A stretch of 31,279 nt of DNA from Brachionus plicatilis. Taxonomy: Eukaryota > Rotifera > Eurotatoria > Ploima > Brachionidae. Made by a program: the position numbers and the translations under genes. Of this stretch, positions 19,901 through 30,346 are shown piece after piece. Location of the stretch: NCBI GenBank assembly GCA_010279815.1, contig QEOQ01000246.1, positions 112,344 through 143,622 of the forward strand, read 5' to 3'. The notes under the pieces are model-generated. The model did no database searches. It saw only the letters and a program-made list of their open reading frames with translations, and was not told the DNA's origin. How positions within the stretch are numbered: position 1 is the first letter of the stretch; each line of letters opens with the position of its first letter.

Positions 19901-22900
19901 TCTTGACTTCAAGAGAAATACATTTTCTCTTTTTGCAAACTTGTTTTTCATTCATTTTTATCAATTAGAAATTTTAGATAAACAATAATTAGTAATTGTC
20001 AAGTATTTATTTACTATTTTTTATTATCAAGGTCATAGTGAGTGAATCGAGCGAAATTTTAAAAATCAATATAAAATTTTATTGGTTAAAAATATGAAAA
20101 AATATTGCAATTTTGGAGTGAAAGATTGAATAATCTATTATAATTTTATTTATATCCAATTAAAAAAAAAGTAAAACGAAAATAAAATTCCGCTCAATTT
20201 ACATTGAATTCACTCAAGATGTGTTAAATAACGAATGTCATTTTTTTAAAATTCGTTATATAAAGGTTTTTTTCTTAAGAAAAGTATTACTCGTTTTTTT
20301 TTCTTAGTTCGTTATATCGGGATTTCGTTAAAAAGAGGTTCGTTGTATCAAAGAAAATTAGCAATCTTTTTCCTTTATAAAAAATCGGTTCCTGGATTCA
20401 TATTCGTAATATAGAGGAGTTCGTTATATGGGGGTTCGTTATACGGAGGATCGACTGTAATTGAAAAAAAAAAACTATTATATTATTCAGTGTTTTTTAT
20501 TGTTTTTGTTAAGTCAAAGTTTTGTGTCTTTAGCATTTTGTGGTTTCTCTTGAACCATTTTAGTTTTGTCAAAGCTGTGTTTTTCTTTTCTTTTTTAGTG
20601 TTTATCATTCATTATTTGGCATTTACTTTTAAGTGTAATTATTAATTTATCAATTCAATTATTGTATAATTTTAAGAAAATGTATAGGACTGCTATAGCT
20701 GGAAATAAAACGCTCAGGCGTTCTCAGCTTTGTGGATAAGATCCACGCAGTTATCTACTACTACTACTAATATTTTCTATTAAATTAAACAACCCCATAT
20801 TAAAAACTTTAATTAAAACTAACTCGAACAAAAACATAAACTAAAAATGTACATTCTTTCTACATTATTTAAATTTTTTACCCCAAAATATCTTATTTGT
20901 AGTAAAGTATTTTATTAATTAATGAGCTATTAACAATTTAATTAACGACTAATGATTTCATTATTGCTTCATTTTAAAAATAATCGAGAGACAAAACTAG
21001 CTATAATATTAAACTATAAATTAGACTATAATATTTAAAAAAATATTTCAATACTCTAACCTTTTTTTTCTGAATAATTTTTTTGATGTACAAAAAGAAA
21101 AAAAGAAAACATAAGATTTAAAGTGACAATTGATTTGATTTACTAAAAAAAAAGAAATAAAATATATTTAAAAATTAATTTTTTATATTTTTATTTTTTA
21201 CTTTAAAATCTGGTCTTGATGATCTAATCTAGTCATTAAACTTAGGCTTTCAGTGTTTGATGCGGACCTAAACGCGTGATTACGCTATTAGAGCATGCGT
21301 TCAAAGTTAACAATATTGGACGAGATGTACTTTGGTGCATGGTCCAAAGACGTGTCTTAATGGTGCAGCATAATCGAACGAGGGAATACGGTAATAACTT
21401 TTTAGAAATTGATGGCTCATATATTTTTCAGGATTGATTTTTGGACAGAATTTTGTCATTCTCTTCAAAAAAACTATTTGTAATATAATCTACATATTAT
21501 TACTTACATTACTGCTATGATTAACTGTTTTTCCGAGATTTTACGTAAATTTACGTAAAATTACGTATAATTACTAAAGTAAAAAAAAAGTAAATTTCCG
21601 AAAAATTACGTAATTTTACGAAAATTTTAAGAAAATTTTAGGAAAATTTTAGTAAAAAAACGAGAAAAACCGTTTTTCTCACTGACTATTTTATTTACCG
21701 TATTTCCTCACTTAATGCCCTATGGGCAATTAAATGAAACACCTTTTAATTTCCCTGAGAAATTATGCGAAATTTTTGATTTTTTAAAAACATTTTACAT
21801 TAATACCTTAACCATATTTCAGATAATTTCCAAAGGAAATTAGAAATTAAAAAAATATTGAGTTTCATAGAATAATCCATAGGATATTAAGACGTGTTTC
21901 CTTTAGTTTCCAGGGGACATTAAGTGAAGAAATACGGTACCTAATAATTAATATTTTTTAAAGGAATTTAAAATGAATATCTTTTTTATTAAATGATACC
22001 TTTTTTAAGTAATCTAAACAGATAAAAATAAAAAATCGAAAAAAACCGTTAACTTTTGTAAATATTTTTTCATAAAAAATCAAACTAATTTAATTCAAAA
22101 TTCACTATTTTTCCCGATTTTTTTTTCCCGTTTTTTATAATAAAAATTTACGTAAAATTTCGTATTTTTTTTTTCAATTATCATTATAATTTCCTAAAAA
22201 AAAAGAGAAAATTCCTAAAAATCGCCATTTTATCAGTTTTTTTTGGCCCTTTTTATATTTACTAAAATTTACTAAAATTTTCATAAAATTACGTAAAATT
22301 CGTAAAAACAGTTTCTCATAGCAGTACAGTAAGTAAAATATGAATAATGATAAAATCTGTGAAAAAACGCTTATTTTTTCTTGTTATTTAAGATAAATAA
22401 ATAATTTTATGATCAAAAAATTGATATTTTAAGTTAATTTCTGTAATTTCTCAAAGGTTAATGTTAATTCACGTAAATCACTATAAAATCCTAAAAGAAA
22501 AATTCATGAATTTGTGGTAATTTACGTGAATTATCGTAATTACATAAATTTTGACTAATTAAAGTAAAAAAAAATCTTTTCTTGAAAAACTTAAATTTTG
22601 CAATTTTTATTTTTCTTAATATCAAATGAAAACAATTAGATATTTTTATGTAAAATTTGATAAATTTTTGTAAAAAAGTTAATTTTAAGGCAAATTGAAG
22701 TTTCAGATCAAATATTAAGATCAAAACGATCATTTAAAATTTTAAAACTTAATTAATCTAATGATTTTGATAATTTTTAAGAAATAAATACTAAACATTA
22801 CTAGACATGTTATGTCTAATAATTGTTCATTATCAAATAAACATCAAAATGATTGATTCCAAGATGAGGCTGATGTATTCCAAAAAGCTTTTGAAATAAA

Positions 22901-25900
22901 TGTAAAAGGAAAAGAAGACCAATTTGTAGTTAGAAAAAAAAAAAAAAAATTTTAATAGCATACCCATCCGAGAGGAGTTGATCCATGTATCTTGTATTCA
23001 GAATCCCCCAAGGTGGCAGCTATCCACAACTCTTGAGAGTCAACATCAGCTCCAACCAAATGGTATCCATCGGGTGATTGAATCATAGCTTTTAATTCAC
23101 TACCAATGCGATCTTTCTTAAATTTTGAATTTGATAAAAAAAAATTTGAGCAAATTTTTTAAATCTACTGAATAATTAGTCGCTGTTAACCAAGTGGGCT
23201 CAACAGCTCTTCTTGTTACTGTTCCACTGACCACTGAGATGGGCAAAATAGCACCTGTATCATTATAAAAAATTGCTTTTTGATCCCTAGAAAATAAAAA
23301 TTTCTTTAAAATAAATTTTTATCACCTTGATTTTTTACCTAATTCTTTTTTGGTTCATCTCCCAATACGATATTTGAGTGTGAATTTTGAGAGCTAGACC
23401 AGCTGCTTTTTCTGGTATTGAACTAATAACGCCTTGGTTTATTTTGGATAAAAATGACTTGGCTAACGGATTTCCAACGTTGAATTTTTCTCCATTCTTT
23501 CACAGAATAATCATTTAAAAAATATTTAAAAATTGAAGATAAATTTTGTAAATACTTTGTGTGGTATTTTTTGGAATACATAGGACGTTTTGCCTAGTTT
23601 CACTTCACTCAATTGAGTCTTTTTTTTATTTTTTTTATCACTTTCGGGCTCAGCTAAATTTAAAAATAAAAAATAAATAAATAAAAATAAAATTAAATTA
23701 TACTAAAGCTTTTTTTTTCGACTAAATATCCCCAAGCTGATTTCTTAGAATAATTCATCGGGTTACCATTCCAAGTCAATCGGAGAAGATACGGAGTTGA
23801 TCTGGTCTTTGTTGAAATCAAACTCGGACCAGGCTGCCAATTGCTCTCAGTATACCTCGAGCACAGATCACGGTACCAACTAAATAAGAAAAAAATTTAA
23901 AAAAATAAAAAAATATTCACACATTAAAATGTAATCAATTTATAACACAAAAAATGGCATTTCTTTCACTTAGATTTTATTGTGAGATCAAAAAAATTTA
24001 AAAATTTTAAATAAATTAGAGGAAAATTTTTTTTTATTTTCTTCAAAAATTAAAAATACAGTTTTTAAATTCTTTATTTTTACACAAAAAGTTTTCTTAA
24101 AAAAATTTTTTTTTCTTAATTAAAAAAAAAATATATTGCATTTAAGGGGGCAATCTTATTTAGGTAATTCTGCAAATAATCGTAATGCCATCATCGTTGA
24201 AACATTTTTTTGAAAATTCACGTTTTCTCAAAGCGATATTAATAACGATACCAAATATTTAAAAAAACTTTAAAATGTTCAAATAAAATCTTTAATAGCA
24301 TTTTTAGCGTAATTTTAAACTCAATTGAAACAACTCATTTTTATTCAGAGTGATAGTAAAATCTAAAATTTAATTCAAGTGGCGCTAAGTGTATTCTTTT
24401 TTAATCTGATTTCTTTTTTAGCAATAATTAAAAAAATTTGTAAAAATTTAAAATATTCTAAAATTTCGTTAAGTAATCACTTTCCCCAAAGAAAAGTAAA
24501 CTCTATTTTTTAGTGGGTACTGGTCACGAGTATATGGTTTTGATAATTAATAATTTTCTTTATCCAAATCAAGTTAAAAAAAATCTCTTTTTATTTAAAT
24601 AAAAATGAACATACTTTGGATATCCACATAAAAATGGTATATTCTTTGGAATGAATGCAGATGTGTTAAAAGCCTCTTTTGTCTTATTGTCAATATACAA
24701 ATCTTTAAAATCACTGTCTATCTATTTAAAAAAAAAGGATCATTTACATTTTTCATAGCGGAAATAAATTCATCGGCAAAAACTTACTTCATTTTTTAAT
24801 TTTAAAGTTGAAATTTTGTAAAAAATATTTTTGCTAAAATCGTGTTTGATTATTTTCAAAAAATTAGAATTTAAACTTCCAATGTTGTTTGGTGTTTTTA
24901 TAGTAAATTTTTTCGAAGTCCAGTCCAATTGGGACAACCAAGGGTCATATCTTGGAAAAAAAAATTTTTATTCATTCAAGCAAGAAAAGTTTAAACTTAC
25001 TCAAATTGATTTATAAATTTACACGCTTCATTTGCGGACCTCTCAAGCAGTTTTTTGAGCACATTCTCCGAGTCGTTAAAAGCAGTATCACAGCTTTGAA
25101 TGTACTTGTTCCAATTTTTGTTAACAGGCAAATACATTGTGCCCATTTCAAGCATTCCAGCCAGCGTTGCTGGATGTTGAAATCTTTCCAAAAAAATCTC
25201 CAGCAAACGAGCAAAGACCTCAAATGTGGCTTTGCTATCCGTGGCACAATATGTCATGAGCTTCTGGAAAAAAAATTTCTTTAATTTTTTTAATTTAATC
25301 AAAATAAAAATTTTAATTTTGTATTTTGTAGCAAAATTTTAGAATTTTAACAAGCTTTGATTTGAAAACTTAAAAAATGACTTGAATGCATATGACTTCT
25401 ATGGAACTCTGGATCCAAATAATCAAAAATTGTGACACTTAAATTTCTAATAAAACTTATTTTTAGAATTAATTTAGTGATAAAAAGTTATCTAATTAAA
25501 AAGTAATTGAGATAGAAGGTATAAACAGACTGATAAATCTTGATGAAAGTTGAAATGCTATCACTTATTCACAATTGTATTTTTTTTTTCAATTTGTATT
25601 AAAAAAAATCTCTACAGAACATATTTAAACCAACTTCAACGTTTTCTGACCTTTACTCGTCGTTTCCTCTTCCTCTTCAGAAAAGGATAGAATAAGGAAA
25701 ATAATAGGAAAAAATGAAGAAAAGATGATGCTTTTCTATAGCGTTTGGATGCCTTTAGGAGAAAAGAGAATAAAATGCAGATCTCCTAACATAAAAAAAA
25801 CTATTATATATAAAGAACCAGAAGAGCATACAGAAAGCTTTATTGACAACTAGGATAATGTCGAACCTGTTTCAATGCAAGCAAAAAAAAGCGAAGAACA

Positions 25901-28900
25901 CATTTTGTAATTGATACGAATAAAAATATATTTGATACCTAGAAAAATAGACTTTATTTACAGCGTTAACAAAAAATCTGTCATTTATTCACATTTTTTA
26001 TCAAAATTTTATTTTATAACTTTGAAATTTTTAAATATGATTTTAGAGGTACATTAATTATTTTGCCAAAAAAACCATTTTTTTCTTACCTGATAATCAT
26101 TGATTATATCCTCTGGCTCGCCGTTCACAAATATATTACGAGTTTCTTTGTTCATTTTAGTTTTTGAATCGGCACAATAAAATCTATGAACATCTTTTAA
26201 ATTGTTTAAAGAGCCCATCAAACTCCACAAAAATCCCTGACCACAAAATAATCAAAAATATTAACAAAAATTTTATTAATTAAATTTACTGGGCGACTGA
26301 TTCGACTAAAATCGCCATTGTCTGACTTATTTAATTGACTTTGCTCTTCTTGGATGTTAAAGACAGCATCACGCTGCTCATGTGTAAAGCCCGAACAAGC
26401 AATGTGCATACTCATTGTGTCCAAAAACCTCATTGCACTTTTCTATAAAAAATTGCTAAATTCAAATCAAAAAAAGAAAAAAATATATAATTTTCTTAAT
26501 CAGAATATTTTTATTTTAATTAATCAATTTTAATCAATGTTATTTAATGTACTTAATAAGTAAAAAAAAATGGCAAGCTAAAGTTGATGATCAATTCAAA
26601 AATCTTTAAACTAAAAAATTTTTGTCTATTTTTTTTCAACAGTTTAATTCTTATTTATGTAAATTTATTTTTTTAAATAAAAATAAAATATATATGAATT
26701 TCTTAAAATAAAAGTAAATTAAAATTAATGATCATAGTAAAATGATCATTGCATAGGAAAATTTTTAAAGAAAACATTAAATGTTAAACTTAATTTAAAA
26801 TTTCAAAAAATCTCTGCAAAAATTTCATGCATGCAGAATTATGCACAATACTTTATGATTTAGCATGTTTTGCTACAAATAAAAATATTTCACTGCATTA
26901 AATTTTTTTATTAAGAAAGTTTAAAGATATTTTATAAGGGTCACGAAAATTTTATCATTAACTTCAACTTGAAGTAAAAATAAATGAATTTTACTAAATA
27001 ATTTTTATTTCCTAATTTATTTTTTTATTTAATTTTCATTATTTTTCGAAATTTTTTTTAAAATTCCTCAGTAATTCAAAAATTAAGATAAATTTTGAAT
27101 TAAAAAATCAAGTTTATTATCAAATTAAAAATGAATTAAATTTTAAAAGCTTAATCTAATTGTATTAACATAAATTCTAAACCTTTTTAAAGAAAAAAAA
27201 TTTCTATAAATAAAAATTAAAAAACATTTTAATTATTTTTTAAATATACTGTAATTTAAATGTGTCCCACTAAAACATAATATTTTTTAAAATTTTAGCA
27301 TGTCATTTTGTTTAGAATTTCTGTCCTTTTTGAAAATTAAATTTTTTTTTTTTCAAAATTTTAATTATTTTGAAATTTTAGTATTTTTGTATTAATTACA
27401 AAAAATTAAACTTTATATTTTTTTTTCTAACTGTGCAAAAATGGTTCTTTAAAATGTACAATATTGTACAAATTTGTTCAAACGAATTCCAAGCTCTGTA
27501 AAAACTCTGCAATTTATTGCAAAGTTTAATCAAGTATCTTAATCATTTATGTTTAGTCGTTTATAATTTTTTGATGGTGTGGATTCTACAAAAAATTTCA
27601 AAGGTTTTTGCAAGGCCAAGAATTCTTTTGTAAAAATTTGTACAATATTTTACTCTTTACAGAATCATTTTTGCGCAATTAGAAAAAAAATTAAAATTTT
27701 TTTATATTTTGTACTATAATTGTTGTACTAAAATTTTGACACATTTTTGGAAAGTTCTTGTTTTTTGCATTAGTTAGTATTTTACGTAAATAGAAGTAAA
27801 ATTATCAATTTTTACGTTAAATTATTTAATATCCAAAAATGCCAAAAATTTTTCTGTTATTCATAAAATTTTGTTAAAAAATAAATTTTTGACTTCTGAA
27901 TTTTTTTTCTTTTTTAATTAAATTTTTTAAGTAAAAATTGGCTAAATCAAGGGAAATTATGGTAAAATATAGTAAAAACAAAAAGTTACCATTTTTTAAG
28001 TAAATTTACGTATATTTGCGTAAAATTACGTAAATTTGCCATGGATCCTATTATCAAATCACTACTGTATCAGTAAGAGTAAGAGGGTATATCAAAAAAA
28101 TTTGTATTAATTAGCGGCGGTGAAGTTTTGAGCAAAAAAAACTTAAAGCAAGGCCATTTTATTTATTTAATTTTTTAACATGATATTCAATAAAATATTT
28201 AAAAAACTTAACAATTAGCACTATTTCTATCAATATTCGATCTATTCTTTTAAATACTAAGAATTTTTTCTTTTTGTTTACGTTTAACAAATTACGTTTA
28301 AAAATTTTTAACATTTATTTTTAAAATACTTTAAAAAAAAACTGGTTTTAAATTTAATAAAACATATTTTGCAACAGTTTTTGCTCAAAACTTCACCACC
28401 GCTCTTAATTACAATGATTAGTCGTAAATTAGAGTCTCAAGTCTAATTTTGAAATAATTTGACCAATTAACTAATTTTTTAATTAAATTATCTTTTTTAA
28501 TTTTTATTTTTTTTTAACCCTAAAAATTGAAATCTCGTAAAAATCGTCAAATCTTAAATAGTAAGATTAAAATCTTGAGAAAAAAAAAAATTAATTTCTT
28601 ATAAAGTTCAGAAAATTCCTTCTAACTAGAATAAATTTTTAAAAAATATCTTGCTTTTTAAAATAAATGGTGGAGCCATTTAATCATTTAAAAAAAAAAA
28701 CTTTATTTAAATAAAATTATTATTTTTTTTTTTAAATCAATTAATGATTTGTGCCAACATTAAAAATGAAAAAAAACCTACTTCTAAATAGTACTGTTGT
28801 TTGATGAAGGAACGATCAAATCCAACATTGTGTCCGATGACAATTCTTTTACGCTTTTTGCGCTCATCTTTTTCCTCACTTTCCAAAGGTATCAGATCAC

Positions 28901-29494
28901 TTAGTTGCAAATTTTTGACATATTTAAAATCATTTTTGATCAGTCGTTCACTGCACCATGAATACCAGGCTCTTGAAGACAAAGCCGTGGCCATAACGGG
29001 CATGTTTTGGTACCTGACCAAGCATTCCACGTCTAGAACCAGCGCGTCCTCATCCGGATATTCAACTTGGCTTGTTTTTCCAGTCACTGGATCATACCTG
29101 AACAAAATATTTATATTTATTTCAAACTTTTGCACAATTACCTGGTCCATCCGGGCTCGAATTTAAAGCTAGAGGGAATCGGTGGAATGCGCTGATTTGA
29201 GAAAAGATTCAAATATCTCAGATATGTATTTATTTGGTCATCGGCTATGCTCTGTATGTGCTCGTCGATGTTCCGACCTGCTATTTTGGGAAGCTCAAGT
29301 TCCTCTAATGTGTTTGTGGAAGTCGATTGAACATTTGAGGCGAGTTTTTTTTCATCTATGAGATCGAATTTACTCAAAGAGGACAGGATATTTTTTTCTA
29401 TGTCTGTATTGATTTTGTTGCGCCGGTTGAAAAGGTATTTTCTTAGCTTCGGATTGAGCATCCGAATACCTAGATTGTTTACATTTGAGCTCAT
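16948..29494 (-). CDS. POLG: Mitochondrial DNA polymerase gamma, catalytic subunit
   Basis: Sixteen exons, right to left: 29494-29142, 29097-28782, 26442-26290, 26236-26090, 25263-25001, 24950-24788, 24721-24615, 23879-23704, 23653-23556, 23496-23339, 23286-23169, 23116-22964, 17983-17537, 17484-17321, 17270-17183, 17133-16948. All introns are GT-AG, phases agree, and the 3090 nt encode 1029 residues. This family-A polymerase copies mitochondrial DNA. Exonuclease: ExoI LDVE (D140, E142), ExoII GHNVGFD (D212), ExoIII YCATD (D332). Polymerase: motif [10 protein letters not shown] (D708), motif [18 protein letters not shown] (759-775), motif C SIHDEVRY (H927, D928). [39 protein letters not shown] and [11 protein letters not shown] follow human POLG closely. 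The ExoIII-to-motif-A span is 376 residues against about 490 in human. No clear mitochondrial presequence is encoded before NLGIRML. Eleven introns are 44-66 nt; four are 0.7-5 kb. Confidence 0.97.
18447..18739 (-). repeat. LTR, probably solo, in POLG intron 12
   Basis: On the minus strand it starts TGTAACATCCCCTC, like the LTR start at 16230 (TGTAACACCCCC). It contains a TA microsatellite (about 18668-18682) and an AATAAA signal (18631-18626), and plausibly ends ...GGGTTCA at 18447. The downstream half is GC-rich against the local background. No coding part of the retrotransposon is adjacent and no matching target-site duplication was found, so the limits are approximate. Confidence 0.5.
18955..19110 (+). 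other. Coding-like scrap of unknown origin in POLG intron 12
   Basis: Less AT-rich than its surroundings. One plus frame reads [20 protein letters not shown], an acidic Ser-rich stretch; an overlapping frame is basic. I recognise no family. It could be a transposon-borne exon remnant. Confidence 0.25.
19266..19473 (+). pseudogene. LINE C-terminus, cut by a pogo/Tigger insertion
   Basis: Encodes [20 protein letters not shown] followed by [19 protein letters not shown] and a stop. This is the widely shared C-terminal signature of jockey/CR1-like LINEs (NFFTNRV.N.WN.LP..VV.A.SVNSFK). The sequence is interrupted at TA 19475 by a DNA transposon. The probable 3' UTR of the same LINE resumes at 20460. 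Confidence 0.78.
19475..20459 (-). mobile_element. pogo/Tigger-like transposon, internally deleted
   Basis: Ends TACAGTCAATCCTCGGTATA and the mirrored TACAGTCGATCCTCCGTATA fit the pogo/Tigger pattern with TA duplication; total 985 bp. Words of the type TTCGTTATA recur near both ends (about 19518-19545 on the left, many times in 20248-20445 on the right) and look like subterminal transposase sites. On the minus strand 19955-19749 encodes the start of a pogo/CENP-B-type helix-turn-helix transposase: [17 protein letters not shown], then [17 protein letters not shown]. After a frame change only a short tail (19831-19646) remains. The DDE catalytic domain is missing, so the copy cannot move itself. 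Confidence 0.88.
20460..20771 (+). repeat. LINE 3' UTR with twin hairpins and a CTA-repeat tail
   Basis: Follows the Tigger element and ends in CTACTACTACTA (20755-20769). Just before the tail are two small perfect hairpins: AACGC-TCAG-GCGTT (20709-20722) and GTGGAT-AAG-ATCCAC (20732-20746). A structured 3' end plus microsatellite tail is what LINE reverse transcriptases recognise. It is most likely the other half of the LINE at 19266-19473. Confidence 0.6.
21230..21480 (+). other. Weak coding-like remnant
   Basis: A less AT-rich patch with an open frame reading about 35 codons, including [14 protein letters not shown] and then [12 protein letters not shown]. The EIDGS part is vaguely like the first acidic block of IS1595-type transposases, but this is too little to assign. 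Confidence 0.2.
21510..22326. mobile_element. MITE with TACTGCTATGA ends, hosting a second MITE
   Basis: Ends TACTGCTATGATTAACTG and, mirrored, TACTGCTATGAGAAACTG, flanked by TA duplication; 817 bp in all. Both subterminal regions are rich in ACGTAA words. It carries no transposase. The element at 21696-21939 lies inside it; without that insert it is about 575 bp. Confidence 0.85.
21696..21939. mobile_element. Nested 244-bp MITE
   Basis: Ends TACCGTATTTCCTCACTTAA and, mirrored, TACCGTATTTCTTCACTTAA, with TA on each side. It has no coding capacity. It lies wholly inside the element at 21510-22326. Confidence 0.87.
23880..24614. other. POLG intron 7
   Basis: 735-nt intron of very AT-rich DNA. 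I see no transposon ends, inverted repeats or coding remnants in it. Confidence 0.5.
25264..26089. other. POLG intron 4 with a coding-like scrap
   Basis: 826-nt intron. On the plus strand about 25705-25845 is open for about 45 codons, including [18 protein letters not shown] and [14 protein letters not shown] before a stop. It is richer in G and C than its flanks. I recognise no family; a transposon remnant is the likely source. Confidence 0.3.
27256..27750. repeat. Imperfect foldback element in POLG intron 2
   Basis: Inner arms about 27428-27480 and 27629-27687 are near reverse complements (shared GCAAAAATG, TACAATATTGTACAAATTT-like words). Weaker outer similarity reaches AAATGTGTC at about 27258 and its complement near 27745. 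There is no coding sequence. The limits are approximate. Confidence 0.55.
27778..28067. mobile_element. MITE copy B, right end present (partner of copy A)
   Basis: Aligns with 15050-15290 (for example ACGTAAATAGAAGTAAAATT) and ends in ATCAAATCACTACTG, the mirror of the copy A left end. The left terminal repeat is missing. It lies in POLG intron 2. Confidence 0.72.
28104..28411. mobile_element. MITE with GCGGCGGTGAAG ends in POLG intron 2
   Basis: The left end, GCGGCGGTGAAGTTTTGAGC, is mirrored at about 28376-28404 (complement of CTCAAAACTTCACCACCGC). Both sides are flanked by TTAATTA, a possible 7-bp target duplication that is uncertain in such AT-rich DNA. It has no coding content. Confidence 0.78.
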
Positions 29495-30338
29495 TTTGTG
29501 AATTTAAAATTTTTCATTTTTTTTTCAAATTTTTTAAAAAATAGTGTACACATGAATTTGACTTGAGTAAAAAAAAGATTTTGTATAGTTATTTTTTTTT
29601 GAAGCATTTTTAATTCAAATAAATTTTTTAAATATTAATAAAATATTTAAAAATGCTGTCTCGGTTGCCTTTTTTCAAAATTGAAATATCTTTCAAAAAA
29701 TTTTCTTTTTCATTTTTTTATATGTTTTGTGTAATTGAATAAATTGAAGAACCTTAGTTGTTTGATAACAGTACTAGTCTCAGTTAGGCCAAATTTTTTC
29801 CTTAAAAAATTTAAAGTTTAACGAGACAATCGAACTCATCTTTTTAATAATTTATTTTTTAAATGGGTAAAAAAATTGAATTTACAAGTGATACTGAGTG
29901 ATCAAGCTTCTGGTATAATAAAGATTTTTTTAATTTTGTTTAACTTTTAAAAAACTTTTTACAAAAAATGATGTTAAAAATAAATCCTTTGATCCATCTT
30001 AATTCTAATAAAATTCTTTAATTTTTTAATGGTTCATATTTTATGCTGTTACTAAATTTCATTTTTCTGCTACTAAAAAAAATATGATACGAAAATTCTC
30101 ACTAGTGATACTTGAAAAAAAACAAAGGTATTGTGAATTTCAAGTATACATTGAACATAAATTTTTTTTTTTTTTGATAAATTAAAATTAATAAGAATAT
30201 TAAAAAAATAATTAAATACTACAATTTTTACCAAATTTATTTTTTAGTAGACTTATAATCTTTTATATTTTTTAATTCCTTCTTTAAAATTTTTGAAACA
30301 AGTCAAAGTCTTGACTTGAAATTTAAAAAAAAATTCAA
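29495..30338. other. Region upstream of POLG
   Basis: No gene found. An in-frame stop lies just upstream of the POLG ATG at 29494. At 30124-30145 a half-copy of the element end GGTATTGTGAATTTCAAGTA occurs without a partner, and a small palindrome, CAAGTCAA-AGTC-TTGACTTG, sits near 30299-30318. A divergent or POLG promoter could be here, but no box stands out. Confidence 0.4.
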
Positions 30339-30346
30339 GTCCAAGT

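Noticed and set aside
21270..21320. Possible tRNA or tRNA-derived SINE (GCGTTCAAAGTT looks like a B box)
   Set aside because: No matching A box, acceptor stem or cloverleaf could be drawn.
22491..22733. 80-codon minus-strand open frame
   Set aside because: AT-rich chance frame (Lys/Phe/Ile runs) in POLG intron 12.
28801..29166. 121-codon plus-strand open frame
   Set aside because: Antisense to POLG exon 2, which has clear ExoI and ExoII motifs.
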